Shown here piece by piece: positions 50,792-59,114 of a DNA stretch of 64,000 nucleotides (positions within the stretch are counted from its first letter, which is position 1; each line of letters starts with the position of its first letter). The position numbers were made by a program, and so were the translations under genes. Source of the stretch: Bacteroidetes oral taxon 274 str. F0058 (GTDB taxonomy: Bacteria > Bacteroidota > Bacteroidia > Bacteroidales > Paludibacteraceae); the NCBI GenBank assembly GCA_000163695.1, contig GG774889.1:1261941-1325940 (forward strand), given 5' to 3'. Below the pieces are notes generated by a model. The model was not told the DNA's origin. It ran no database searches and saw only the letters and a list, made by a program, of their open reading frames with translations.

Positions 50792-51919
50792 TTATTGTCT
50801 CACTTCGTTTATATCGACCCTCTTACCGTTTTTCATCGCTATCATAAAAGCGTCGGGGAATAGTTTACGTATCTCTGCCTGCATACGCAATACTTCGTCG
50901 TAATCGGTACTGCTGCCGTATGTATATTTATACATATTCTTGTCTTTGTAATACGAACATTTTAGTTTTTTGAACCTGTAATCGTCGTCTTTCAGAGGCA
51001 CAGAAGATATAAATACCTGCCACATAAATACCACTTCGTCTTTACTCTTTACCTCATCTTTTGGGGTAGCAGACACTGCCGACAAGTTCGTGTTGGTATC
51101 GGTATCGCGTCGATTGACGGATTCGCCTGCCAATGCTTCACGACTCAGGTCGAAGTCTTTTTTGTAACGAATGATACCGTCGTAGATACCTCGAGCAAGG
51201 ATACGTTTGCCTTCCTGCGAATTCATAAAACGACGTTCTTCTTCATTGGTAATATACCCTACCTCTATCAAAACGCTGGGTATGAGCGTCTGCCAGGTTA
51301 CATAGAGCGATTTTTGTTTGACACCACGCAGATTTCGGTCTTTCGCTCCCATCTCGGTTCCTATATATCTGGCAAGATTGGTGCTGAGGTTAAATATCTG
51401 TGCTTGTTTTATTTCGTATATAGCGTTGAAAGTCTTATTGCTCGAGTAGTCATAGCGTTTCGCTTCTTCCTCTCCTGCTTTATTAACGGTCTTTATAGAG
51501 CCTTTCTCCCTGAGAGTATTGGTTTTACGTTCGATATTTTCTACCGTCTGTATGTATACCTCTACGCCGTGAGCAGATGTAACGTCGCGTTTTTTCTCTT
51601 CGTTATAAGCCGAATTGACATGGATAGAGACAAATATATCGCCATCAGCTTTGTTTGCCAACTCCATACGCTCCTCTTCTTTCAGTTTTTTGTCCGTCTT
51701 GCGAGTGTAAGCTACCTTTATATCGCTGTGCTCACCAAGCATATCACCGACCAGCTGTGCTATATCGAGCACTATATGCGACTCACATATACCTGCACGC
51801 GTAGCTCCCACATCGCTACCGCCGTGTCCGGGGTCGAGCACTACCGTGAAAGGCTTGGCTGCATTCAGTTCGAGGAGCGATACGAACAATATTGATACTA
51901 AATAGATATATTTTTTCAT
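50792..51919 (-). CDS. N-acetylmuramoyl-L-alanine amidase (Amidase_3) with SPOR-like tail
   Basis: Start at ATG 51919. A 375-residue exported enzyme: signal peptide (to ELNA), then the Amidase_3 domain with zinc His in VLDPGHGGSDVGA, Glu in GICESHIVLDI, His in FVSIHVNSAY and the catalytic Glu in VLIEVGYITNEEE. The last 80 residues (FMWQVFISSVPLKDDD through FPDAFMIAMKNG) look like a SPOR domain, which binds denuded glycan at the septum. It splits the peptide from MurNAc during cell separation. The DUF3109 gene ends 16 bases upstream. Confidence 0.92.
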   Translation of the reverse strand: MKKYIYLVSILFVSLLELNAAKPFTVVLDPGHGGSDVGATRAGICESHIVLDIAQLVGDMLGEHSDIKVAYTRKTDKKLKEEERMELANKADGDIFVSIHVNSAYNEEKKRDVTSAHGVEVYIQTVENIERKTNTLREKGSIKTVNKAGEEEAKRYDYSSNKTFNAIYEIKQAQIFNLSTNLARYIGTEMGAKDRNLRGVKQKSLYVTWQTLIPSVLIEVGYITNEEERRFMNSQEGKRILARGIYDGIIRYKKDFDLSREALAGESVNRRDTDTNTNLSAVSATPKDEVKSKDEVVFMWQVFISSVPLKDDDYRFKKLKCSYYKDKNMYKYTYGSSTDYDEVLRMQAEIRKLFPDAFMIAMKNGKRVDINEVRQ

Positions 51920-51935
51920 TTGTGTAAAAAAGTTT

Positions 51936-52538
51936 TTATTTAGACAAAAATTTATTCTCAACACTTTTAAACTCGGCATAATAGGCTTCGGCAGCACTGC
52001 TCAGTTCGGCATACCATTCGGCTCCAAAGCGTCGTATCAGAGAGTTTTTCAGATAACGATAGACAGGTATACCACGCTCTTTGCCGCAAATTTCGGCACC
52101 ACGACAACACTCCCAACGATGCACATTTACAGCCGTGAAAGTATCGTACTCTTCCAAACGTACAGGATACAGATGACACGAAATAGGTTTAGGGAAATCG
52201 ATAAGCCCCTCGTTGTAAGCTTTCTCTAAGGCACAGAGACAGATGCCGTTTTCGAAATACGTAAAGACACACTCTCTACCATCTACGAGCGACGTAACAT
52301 TGTCTCCGTCAACATCTACATAACTCGTCCCTTGACTGTCGATTACCTCCAGAGCACGTGCAGACAAAAATTGCCGCACGGCAGGCAACACCTTGTTGAG
52401 TTTCTTTACCTCTTCTTCGGTGAGTGGTGCGCCGGCGTCGCCTTCGACACAACAACAACCGCGACATACGCTGAGGTCGCAGCAAAACTTATGTTCGAAC
52501 AAATCGAAACTGACAACGGTATCACCTATCTCAAGCAT
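51936..52538 (-). CDS. DUF3109 (YkgJ-like) Cys-rich protein
   Basis: A 200-residue protein with Cys clusters (HKFCCDLSVCRGCCCVEGD near residues 17-35, ENGICLCALEKA, ISCHLYP, RWECCRGAEICGK) that probably bind iron or zinc. It matches DUF3109, common in Bacteroidota and related to the YkgJ metal-binding proteins. No signal peptide; cytoplasmic. It is followed in the same operon by the cell-wall amidase gene, though no functional link is known. Confidence 0.88.
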   Translation of the reverse strand: MLEIGDTVVSFDLFEHKFCCDLSVCRGCCCVEGDAGAPLTEEEVKKLNKVLPAVRQFLSARALEVIDSQGTSYVDVDGDNVTSLVDGRECVFTYFENGICLCALEKAYNEGLIDFPKPISCHLYPVRLEEYDTFTAVNVHRWECCRGAEICGKERGIPVYRYLKNSLIRRFGAEWYAELSSAAEAYYAEFKSVENKFLSK

Positions 52539-52662
52539 TTGAACGGTAAATTTAATTCGTTACGAAATTCGGTGCAAAGATACGAAATAATAATGGTAAC
52601 AACCTTATTTTTATCATTTCACACACGTATTTCGTAAAAAACAAAAGCCTCTTATCTTATAC

Positions 52663-52704
52663 AAAAAGCGGGCAGTTCTTCACTCTAAATCCGAACAGCC
52701 CGCT
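52663..52704 (-). terminator. Terminator after the M23/LysM peptidase gene
   Basis: AGCGGGC (52667-52673) and GCCCGCT (52698-52704) with a further GTTC/GAAC pairing inside. In the minus direction Ts follow at 52667-52663. Confidence 0.8.
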
Positions 52705-52727
52705 ATAATTCTCTATTTTACAATTGA

Positions 52728-53774
52728 TTATCTATACCTAATAGAACGTCCCGGACGAATAACGGTTGTACGGCTGATGTGATTGAGACGACAAATCCTC
52801 TTCACAGTAGTACCGTAGCGTTTGGCAATATACGACAGTGTCTCGCCATGACGCACTCTATGGTATTTCATCTGGTTAAATCTCTCAACATCTGCCTTAT
52901 GCCTGAACGTCTCGCTTTTGGTAATACAGTAACTATCCGCAAAACATCTCTCTGTCGAATAATCTATTATCTTGCCTGTATTGAAGGCATTGCCCAAAAA
53001 TCTGAATTCGAAGTGGAGATGAGGACCTGTCGAACGTCCAGTACTGCCTCCCAAGCCTATCAGCTGACCGGCGGTTACCTCCTGATTTACTCTAACCAAA
53101 GGTTTTGACAGGTGTGCGTAGAGCGTCTCCAAGCCGTTGTTATGTCGTATGACTATATAATGACCGTATCCGCGTGCTTCGTATTCGACGATACGAACCG
53201 TGCCTGCAAACGAAGAGACAACAGAGTCGCCGACCTTCAACCCGATATCCGTGCCGTAGTGATAGCGTCTCCGACGTGCTCCGAAATTGGAGGTTACGTG
53301 GTTGTTGGCAGCAGCGGACTTTACTACGGGAAATACGAATCCGCGGCAGTCTATCCAAGTGCTGTCGGGGAGGTCGTTGATTTTTATCTTATACGGGTTC
53401 AGAAATTCCGATGTCCACGAGAATCCGTACAGTTCTTCGGACGGTACGTCGAAGTCGATATCTATGTCTTCACCGAAAGTATCTTCGGATTTCTCTTCGG
53501 TTACAACTTCGTATACCGGCGGAGTTTGGGATTGTTTGTTTACGTTTACGTTTTCGTCTTTCTTGGTAGCTTCCGAAGAGGTCTTTTTATTGACGTTATG
53601 TTTCTTCTTTTTGCTGCGTTTCTTACTTTTATGCTTCTTTGTACTGTGCTTTTTGGATTTAGATACACTTGTAACCGTACTTTTCCTTGCTGCCGAGGAG
53701 GTAGCCCCCTGTGTCGTTACAAGTGTGGTGGCAAGAAAGATAATGGTAATTAAAATAATCCTCTGTAATCTCAT
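52728..53774 (-). CDS. M23 endopeptidase with LysM domain
   Basis: A 348-residue exported peptidase (ATG at 53774; another two codons earlier). After the signal peptide comes a very Lys/Ser-rich linker (KKHSTKKHKSKKRSKKKK), which should bind anionic cell wall. The M23 domain has HYGTDIGL (zinc His and Asp), VIRHNNGLETLYAHL and GPHLHFEFRF. A C-terminal LysM domain (YHRVRHGETLSYIAKRYG) binds glycan. It cuts peptide cross-links in peptidoglycan. A candidate promoter and structured leader lie upstream. Confidence 0.9.
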   Translation of the reverse strand: MRLQRIILITIIFLATTLVTTQGATSSAARKSTVTSVSKSKKHSTKKHKSKKRSKKKKHNVNKKTSSEATKKDENVNVNKQSQTPPVYEVVTEEKSEDTFGEDIDIDFDVPSEELYGFSWTSEFLNPYKIKINDLPDSTWIDCRGFVFPVVKSAAANNHVTSNFGARRRRYHYGTDIGLKVGDSVVSSFAGTVRIVEYEARGYGHYIVIRHNNGLETLYAHLSKPLVRVNQEVTAGQLIGLGGSTGRSTGPHLHFEFRFLGNAFNTGKIIDYSTERCFADSYCITKSETFRHKADVERFNQMKYHRVRHGETLSYIAKRYGTTVKRICRLNHISRTTVIRPGRSIRYR

Positions 53775-53937
53775 AATCATTTCCTCTATTTATTTTATAT
53801 ACTCAAAAATGCTACCCTCTAAGACTATTATAGTATCGGAGAGCAGATTATATAATATTGATTTACTTCATTACATATAAATAACATTGTCTTCTCTAAA
53901 AAAATTTCTCTGTATTCATCTCTTTTCATCAAACATA

Positions 53938-53985
53938 TCGGGGTATTGCCCATAGACTAATTGCCACACAGCGGGCAGCTCCCGA
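53938..53985 (-). ncRNA. Candidate structured leader element of the M23 gene
   Basis: In the minus-strand transcript TCGGG (53985-53981) pairs with CCCGA (53942-53938) and GCCC (53976-53973) with GGGC (53951-53948), separated by an internal loop (AGCT/AATAC) and closed by a loop of about 21 bases. It is followed by no T tract, so it is not a plain terminator. It lies about 160 bases before the start codon and downstream of a -33/-7 promoter match. A speculative cis-regulatory RNA. Confidence 0.35.
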
Positions 53986-54042
53986 TTCGGTCAAAATCAA
54001 TGTCTTCTGTAACAGTACAAAATGCTTTCAGAATTAAAGCCG

Positions 54043-54072
54043 CAAATGTATAAAAAGTTTTTTATATGACAA
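54043..54072 (-). promoter_or_regulatory. Distal promoter candidate for the M23 gene
   Basis: TTG (54072-54070), 19 bases, then TACATTTG (54050-54043). It would give a leader of about 260 bases. Confidence 0.45.
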
Positions 54073-54136
54073 TGCAAAAATGTGTTTCGGAGCAAAGTTT
54101 AACAGAATTTTGGTGAGATATTGCTAATTTTTGTAC

Positions 54137-54144
54137 TATCTTTG
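54137..54144 (+). promoter_or_regulatory. Promoter -7 box for der
   Basis: TATCTTTG lies 16 bases before the der ATG, so the leader would be very short. The -33 box is not clear. Confidence 0.5.
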
Positions 54145-54160
54145 TAAAAAATTTCGAATA

Positions 54161-55477
54161 ATGAGCAATATAGTAGCAATAGTAGGACGTCCTAATGTGG
54201 GCAAATCCACTCTGTTCAACAGACTGACGAAGAGCCGTAGGGCAATAGTAAACGACGAGGCAGGCACTACACGAGACCGTCATTACGGTAAGGTCGAATG
54301 GAACGGCAAAGAGTTTTCCGTAATAGATACTGGAGGCTGGGTCGTGGGGTCGGAAGACATCTTCGAAGAGGAGATAAACCGACAGGTGAGTATAGCCATC
54401 GAAGAGGCAGACGTCATACTGTTTGTAGTCGATGTACTAAGCGGAGTGACAGACCTCGATATGTTTGTGGCTCAGGTATTGAGGAAAAGCGGTAAAAACG
54501 TGATAGTCGTGGCAAACAAAGTGGATACGTTCGACCTGCAATATCAGGCGACGGAGTTCTATTCGCTCGGGTTGGGCGACCCGTTTATACTGTCGTCTGT
54601 CAATGGGTTGGGGAGCGGCGACCTGCTCGACGAGGTGCTCAACAGATTCCCCAAAAATGAAAAAGAGGCGGAGAACCTCGACGACCTGCCGAAGCTCGCC
54701 GTCGTAGGACGACCCAATGCGGGCAAATCGTCGCTTGTAAATGCTTTCCTCGACGACAACCGCAATATCGTTACCGAAATAGCAGGCACCACACGAGACT
54801 CGATATATACTCGCTACAATAAGTTCGGGTACGACTTCTATCTGGTAGATACGGCAGGCATACGCAAAAAAGCCAAAGTGAACGAAGATGTGGAGTATTA
54901 CTCCGTCATAAGGGCAATACGAGCTATCGAAAACAGCGACGTATGCGTCTTGATGATAGACGCCGAACGCGGCATAGAGAGCCAAGACCTGAATATATTT
55001 TCGCTTATACAGAAAAACAAGAAAGGGCTCGTGGTATGCGTCAATAAATGGGACTTGATAGAAAACAAGAGCAACAAAGACGTAAAAACATTCGAGAATG
55101 CCATTAGAGAACGATTCGCTCCGTTCACGGATTTCCCCATAGTCTTTACTTCGGTCATCAACAAGCAACGGATATTCAAAGTAATAGAGACGGCTATGCA
55201 GGTATACGAAAACAAGACACGCAAAATATCGACCAACAAACTAAACGAATTTTTCCTGCCGTTGATAGAAAACTACCCGCCACCCGCCATCAAAGGAAAG
55301 TACGTAAAGATAAAATATATTACGCAGCTGCCCGATACTCAGGTGCCGACGTTTATCTTCTTTACTAACCTGCCGCAGTATATCAGAGAGCCGTATTTCA
55401 GATTTCTCGAAAACAAACTCCGAAGCCAGTGGCAATTTACAGGTACCCCGACACTGCTGTTTGCCAGACAGAAGTAA
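54161..55477 (+). CDS. der: Ribosome-assembly GTPase Der (EngA)
   Basis: A 438-residue protein with two GTPase domains and a KH-like C-terminus. The first G1 is GRPNVGKST at 9-17 with DTGG and NKVD; the second is GRPNAGKSS near 180 with DTAG and NKWD. The C-terminal part (YPPPAIKGKYVKIKYITQ) is the KH-like domain. It helps to build the 50S subunit. I choose the ATG at 54161; ten codons upstream in frame include the promoter box. It stands alone on the plus strand. Confidence 0.96.
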   Translation: MSNIVAIVGRPNVGKSTLFNRLTKSRRAIVNDEAGTTRDRHYGKVEWNGKEFSVIDTGGWVVGSEDIFEEEINRQVSIAIEEADVILFVVDVLSGVTDLDMFVAQVLRKSGKNVIVVANKVDTFDLQYQATEFYSLGLGDPFILSSVNGLGSGDLLDEVLNRFPKNEKEAENLDDLPKLAVVGRPNAGKSSLVNAFLDDNRNIVTEIAGTTRDSIYTRYNKFGYDFYLVDTAGIRKKAKVNEDVEYYSVIRAIRAIENSDVCVLMIDAERGIESQDLNIFSLIQKNKKGLVVCVNKWDLIENKSNKDVKTFENAIRERFAPFTDFPIVFTSVINKQRIFKVIETAMQVYENKTRKISTNKLNEFFLPLIENYPPPAIKGKYVKIKYITQLPDTQVPTFIFFTNLPQYIREPYFRFLENKLRSQWQFTGTPTLLFARQK

Positions 55478-55544
55478 GATATTATTATTAAGCAAATAAT
55501 ATAAATTTATCGGCGGGTTACGTACGGAAGATACATACCGTCCG

Positions 55545-56210
55545 TCAAAATGGGCGATACGATATGCCTATGTCGTAGACGTCGGTTTGCTCGTGCCTCT
55601 TTACATAACGCACGATACGCACTGTTACAGGCAGCAACACAACCTCGTACAGAGTTTTAAGGCATATTTGCGTCAGCATAAGCTGTATAAGCAGACGGTA
55701 CGATATTTGCCCCAAGAAAGCAATATTGAAAAAGAGGAGCGAATCCACCGTCTCGCCCACCACTGTGGAGGCAACCGCCCGAAGCGAAAACATCTTGCCC
55801 TTCTGCAACACTTTCATACGGCTCATAACGTAAGCATTGAGCAGAGAGCCGCACAAAAAAGCCACGAAACTCGCCAGACTTATCCGCATCGTGCTGCTAA
55901 GTACCAGCTCAAAGGCTTCTTGGTGTGTAAACTCGGCTGTCGGCGGCAGCATTATGGCAAACTGGAAAACCAATATAGCAAAGGCATTCATCGCAAAGCC
56001 GAGCCATATCATCAGCCGTGCACTGCGGTAACCCCACACTTCGGCTACCAAGTCGTTGATGATATACGAGACGGGGAAAATAAACAGTCCGCCCGTAAGA
56101 GGAACTATCCAGATAGTCGTCAGCTTCTGCTCTACGATATTGGATACAATAAGGCACGTGGCGAACACAACGCCACAGATAAAATAGAGATTGGATACTT
56201 TTTTCGTCAT
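55545..56210 (-). CDS. Queuosine precursor transporter (YhhQ/VUT family)
   Basis: A 221-residue membrane protein with six or so helices. TGGLFIFPVSYIINDLVAEVWGY (helix 2, with the conserved Asn-Asp), AFLCGSLLNAYVMSRMK and AVASTVVGETVDSLLFF are typical of the DUF165/YhhQ family. It brings the queuosine precursors preQ0/preQ1 (or queuine) into the cell for tRNA modification. It is 86 bases downstream of purE and on the same strand. I looked for a preQ1 riboswitch in the gap and did not see one. Confidence 0.9.
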   Translation of the reverse strand: MTKKVSNLYFICGVVFATCLIVSNIVEQKLTTIWIVPLTGGLFIFPVSYIINDLVAEVWGYRSARLMIWLGFAMNAFAILVFQFAIMLPPTAEFTHQEAFELVLSSTMRISLASFVAFLCGSLLNAYVMSRMKVLQKGKMFSLRAVASTVVGETVDSLLFFNIAFLGQISYRLLIQLMLTQICLKTLYEVVLLPVTVRIVRYVKRHEQTDVYDIGISYRPF

Positions 56211-56296
56211 ATTCTTGTTTTTTTAGTGGTTATCAAGCACACTTCGCCTGTCTCGGTTGAGAGGTATTAGCCATCGGAGAGGCAGACACTCGCATT

Positions 56297-56803
56297 TCAA
56301 TTTGTTTTGAACTTATACTTCACCTCTTGAAGTTGTTCGTTGGCTTTTACTATCTTGGTTTTGAGCTCGCTTTTATACTTTTGTAGCTTTGCCCGTAGCT
56401 CGCTATTGCCTACTGCCAATATCTGCACAGCCAATAGCCCCGCATTCTGCCCCGCATCGATACCGACGGTAGCCACAGGGATTGCGGGAGGCATCTGTAC
56501 TATCGCCAGCAGGGCGTCCATTCCCTGCAACGAGGCACTTATCGGCAGTCCTATTACAGGCAACGACGTAGACGCTGCTATAACCCCCGGCAGATGTGCA
56601 GCCATACCGGCACCAGCTATTATCACCTCGATGCCGCGTTTGTCGGCAGAGGCAGCAAACTCTGCCACTTGGTCGGGTGTACGGTGTGCCGACAGAGCGT
56701 TCATCTCGAACGGCACTTCGAACTCATCGAGTATCTTCGCCACTTTCTCCATTACGGGCAAGTCCGACGTGCTGCCCATTATTATACTTACTTTCGGTAT
56801 CAT
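56297..56803 (-). CDS. purE: N5-carboxyaminoimidazole ribonucleotide mutase PurE
   Basis: A 168-residue class I PurE. SIIMGSTSDLPVMEKVAKIL at the N-terminus, LSAHRTPDQV with the catalytic His, and IAGAGMAAHLPGVIAAST with the substrate loop are all present. It converts N5-CAIR to CAIR in purine synthesis, which needs PurK elsewhere. It forms octamers in other species. It lies between the DUF4831 gene and the YhhQ gene, which suggests a transcript for DUF4831-PurE-YhhQ. Confidence 0.97.
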   Translation of the reverse strand: MIPKVSIIMGSTSDLPVMEKVAKILDEFEVPFEMNALSAHRTPDQVAEFAASADKRGIEVIIAGAGMAAHLPGVIAASTSLPVIGLPISASLQGMDALLAIVQMPPAIPVATVGIDAGQNAGLLAVQILAVGNSELRAKLQKYKSELKTKIVKANEQLQEVKYKFKTN

Positions 56804-56855
56804 AATTATGTCTTTTACTGTACAATATATTATATTTTGTGTGAATACATCTTGT

Positions 56856-57905
56856 CTACTTTATATAATCTATGGTGCCATACTTGGTAAGCACTACCGA
56901 GGTCGTAGGTTTGTCGAACATCTTGGCAGGGAATGCCGTAGCATATCCGAACTGAGGAAACAGGTATTTTCCTTCGCTTATCTTACCGCTCAATGCAGAG
57001 ACAACGACTGTTGCTTCTGGAGCTATGTTGTAATAAATACCGTTCTTCTTGCTCTTGCTCGCAGCGGTAGACGGAGCGGGCATATCGGCGGATTTGACCG
57101 ATATATATATCGGTTCGCCTGCGTAATCGTCTTTGTCCACCACTCCGAGACGTGGCGAAAAGCGACAAACAACCTCGTCGGTTATGGATTGCTGCGGCAC
57201 GATGCGGAATATCTTGCGTTCGGTATAATATTGCGTCTTCCCTGCAAAAAGTTCCGTCAGGCTTCTCTCGGCTGCATCGAGCTTTTCGAGCATCTTGTTC
57301 AGAGAATTAACGTCGAACTCGCCTTTATCCTCACCCGACAGCAAGTCTGCACGACTCTCTCTTATATCGAGTATCTGTCGAGCAACGAGCTGTGCCGTCT
57401 TCTCTTCGGAGGTGGCTTCCAGAGCTGCCTGTTCGAGCAACGAGTAATCGAACGTCGAGGTAGTATCCGCTGACGACAGACCACGGATAGCGCTGTCGGA
57501 TGCCGTCTCTACGGCAATGTCGGTATTTACGCTGCGTATAATCCCCTGTTTGTCGGTTTTTATCTTATATGCAACTGACTTTGGAGTTATGGACACGGCA
57601 TACCGTTTGGTAGAGTCAGGTATCTGACGGTCGGTTATATCTACCTTCGCAATACGGTAGAAACTGCTGTCTTTTATTACCACATCGTTGAGCGAAAGGA
57701 AACGTTTGGCGTAGTTTGCAAACCTGCCCGCACGACGTATCACCTTCTGTTGCTCCACCGAAACGACTATTTCCGTGCGGGGCAAAAAGTATACAACGTG
57801 GTTCTGAGGTACGGCACTCCCCTTCCCCAACGGCACAACGTTTGTCTGTGCCACAGCCGTTGCCGCACAAGTCGCTAATAATACGGATAACAATATCTTA
57901 TTCAT
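56856..57905 (-). CDS. DUF4831 exported protein
   Basis: A 349-residue precursor with a signal peptide (LLSVLLATCAATAVAQ). NHVVYFLPRTEIVVSVEQQKV opens the domain, and the middle has ARQILDIRESRADLLSGEDKG, the two usual landmarks of Bacteroidota DUF4831. The end shows EGKYLFPQFGYATAFPAKMF. No enzyme motif is visible. Probably periplasmic. It has its own promoter and starts the minus-strand unit with purE and the YhhQ gene. Confidence 0.85.
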   Translation of the reverse strand: MNKILLSVLLATCAATAVAQTNVVPLGKGSAVPQNHVVYFLPRTEIVVSVEQQKVIRRAGRFANYAKRFLSLNDVVIKDSSFYRIAKVDITDRQIPDSTKRYAVSITPKSVAYKIKTDKQGIIRSVNTDIAVETASDSAIRGLSSADTTSTFDYSLLEQAALEATSEEKTAQLVARQILDIRESRADLLSGEDKGEFDVNSLNKMLEKLDAAERSLTELFAGKTQYYTERKIFRIVPQQSITDEVVCRFSPRLGVVDKDDYAGEPIYISVKSADMPAPSTAASKSKKNGIYYNIAPEATVVVSALSGKISEGKYLFPQFGYATAFPAKMFDKPTTSVVLTKYGTIDYIK

Positions 57906-58035
57906 ACCTATAAACTTTTTATTTGTAATCTTTCTTCTGTTGTCTTAAATTTATTGAAACAATGTCGGCAGACACTCTCGATACTTACCGATGTATGTTG
58001 CAATGCCGATTAGACTCAAAAAATATCATTTTCTC

Positions 58036-58064
58036 TTGTTTCTCAAAAAAATTAAGTAAATTTG
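58036..58064 (+). promoter_or_regulatory. Promoter candidate for the coiled-coil hypothetical gene
   Basis: TTG (58036-58038), 18 bases, then TAAATTTG (58057-58064). Confidence 0.45.
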
Positions 58065-58084
58065 CCGAGTAAAATTTAGGGTTG

Positions 58085-58115
58085 CAAAAGTAACTATTTT
58101 CAACCGAAAAAGCAA
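58085..58115 (-). promoter_or_regulatory. Promoter of the DUF4831-purE-yhhQ unit
   Basis: TTTG (58115-58112), 19 bases, then TACTTTTG (58092-58085) on the minus strand. It overlaps the leader of the plus-strand gene. The leader to DUF4831 would be about 170 bases. Confidence 0.6.
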
Positions 58116-58139
58116 ATAAATAAATCCTACGCAAAAGAT

Positions 58140-58973
58140 ATGAACAACCTAAAAAAGCAACTTGCCGAACTTACAGAGCTTGTCGATATTATTGCCGCTC
58201 TCGACAAATACGGTAGCCGACCTACGGCAAAGGATAACTACATCAATGACAAACTACGCCTGCAACACACCTTTTGGAAAGAAGCCCAAAGCCTATCGAC
58301 AGAGATTGTTCGGCGTATCGAAGAGCAATCGGCAAATATCGCAACGCAGCTGCAAGCCTTAGAGCCTAAGAATACGACACCGACCCAAGAGACGCCGATT
58401 GCGGCAAAACAAAAAACGGTTATAGATAAGCCTGTACAGACGATAAAAGAAGATATAAAACCACCACAACCCGCAGCCACAGAAGAGCCGCAGCCTATAT
58501 ATGCCCCAAACGCACCGACGGCAATGAGGGAAACGCCCAAGACCGACACCACTGCACAAAACGAGCATAAGTCTGAGGTACAGACCGAATATATTGTCGA
58601 ACAGCAGGTGAAGCAAACGGTTGTCGTTGCCGAGCAGCCTCGAAACCCACAGAATAAGTCGCCCGAACTTTTCGACAGAGTAATAACGGGCGAAGTAAGA
58701 CAGACCGATACCATACGGCAAACCGTCAAAGAGACCAACGCCGACCGCCCACGCCCCAAAAACCTGAATCATCTGATAGGCATAGGCGACAGATTCAGAT
58801 TCAGCCGAGAGTTGTTCGGAGGCAACGGCGAAAAGATGTCGAAGACACTCAACGAAATAAACAATATGGCTACCCTACAAGAAGCAACCGACTACATAAC
58901 GGTAATACTAGGTTGGGACAAAGATAACCACACGGTACAGGATTTTATCGCCGTGCTCAAAAGGAGATTTTAG
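58140..58973 (+). CDS. Coiled-coil hypothetical protein with conserved C-terminal domain
   Basis: A 277-residue soluble protein. The first 70 residues are helical (LKKQLAELTELVDIIAALDKY). About 75-185 is a low-complexity linker rich in Pro, Gln, Thr and Glu, unlike anything nearby. The last 75 residues (RPKNLNHLIGIGDRFRFSRELFGGNGEKMSKTL and AVLKRRF at the end) are conserved in Bacteroidota as I recall, with no assigned role. No signal peptide or membrane helix. It ends with a strong terminator. Confidence 0.72.
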   Translation: MNNLKKQLAELTELVDIIAALDKYGSRPTAKDNYINDKLRLQHTFWKEAQSLSTEIVRRIEEQSANIATQLQALEPKNTTPTQETPIAAKQKTVIDKPVQTIKEDIKPPQPAATEEPQPIYAPNAPTAMRETPKTDTTAQNEHKSEVQTEYIVEQQVKQTVVVAEQPRNPQNKSPELFDRVITGEVRQTDTIRQTVKETNADRPRPKNLNHLIGIGDRFRFSRELFGGNGEKMSKTLNEINNMATLQEATDYITVILGWDKDNHTVQDFIAVLKRRF

Positions 58974-59016
58974 CCGTATATCATACACTTCATCAATATT
59001 TCGCCTAAAAGCATAT

Positions 59017-59062
59017 AAAAAGACAGAGTCGGTTGCTGTACAAACACCGACTCTGTCTTTTT
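59017..59062 (+). terminator. Terminator after the coiled-coil gene
   Basis: GACAGAGTCGGT (59022-59033) pairs with ACCGACTCTGTC (59046-59057), 12 bp, followed by TTTTTT; the flanking A tract can extend the stem. Confidence 0.92.
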
Positions 59063-59092
59063 TGCACGGTAACGATAGTTTTAGTACCTTTG
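59061..59092 (+). promoter_or_regulatory. Promoter of the SGNH pair
   Basis: TTTG (59061-59064), 20 bases, then TACCTTTG (59085-59092). The -33 box uses the end of the preceding terminator's T tract. Confidence 0.68.
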
Positions 59093-59114
59093 CGGAAATT
59101 TTTTTGATTCGTCG

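Larger units (their letters stand above)
53775..54160. other. Divergent intergenic region with candidate leader RNA and promoters
   Basis: 386 bases between the M23 gene (leftward) and der (rightward). It holds a promoter candidate for each and a hairpin with an internal loop in the leader of the M23 gene. I see no small gene with coding character. Confidence 0.6.

Noticed and set aside
54437..55168. Antisense frame of 243 codons in der
   Set aside because: It overlaps the conserved GTPase motifs of der and has no recognisable domain.
56211..56296. Possible preQ1 riboswitch before the YhhQ gene
   Set aside because: The gap has small hairpins (TCTC-AACC-GAGA) but not the conserved preQ1-I or -II core, and lies within a likely operon.
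56340..57473. Plus-strand frame across purE and the DUF4831 gene
   Set aside because: Both minus-strand genes are well supported; this is a shadow.
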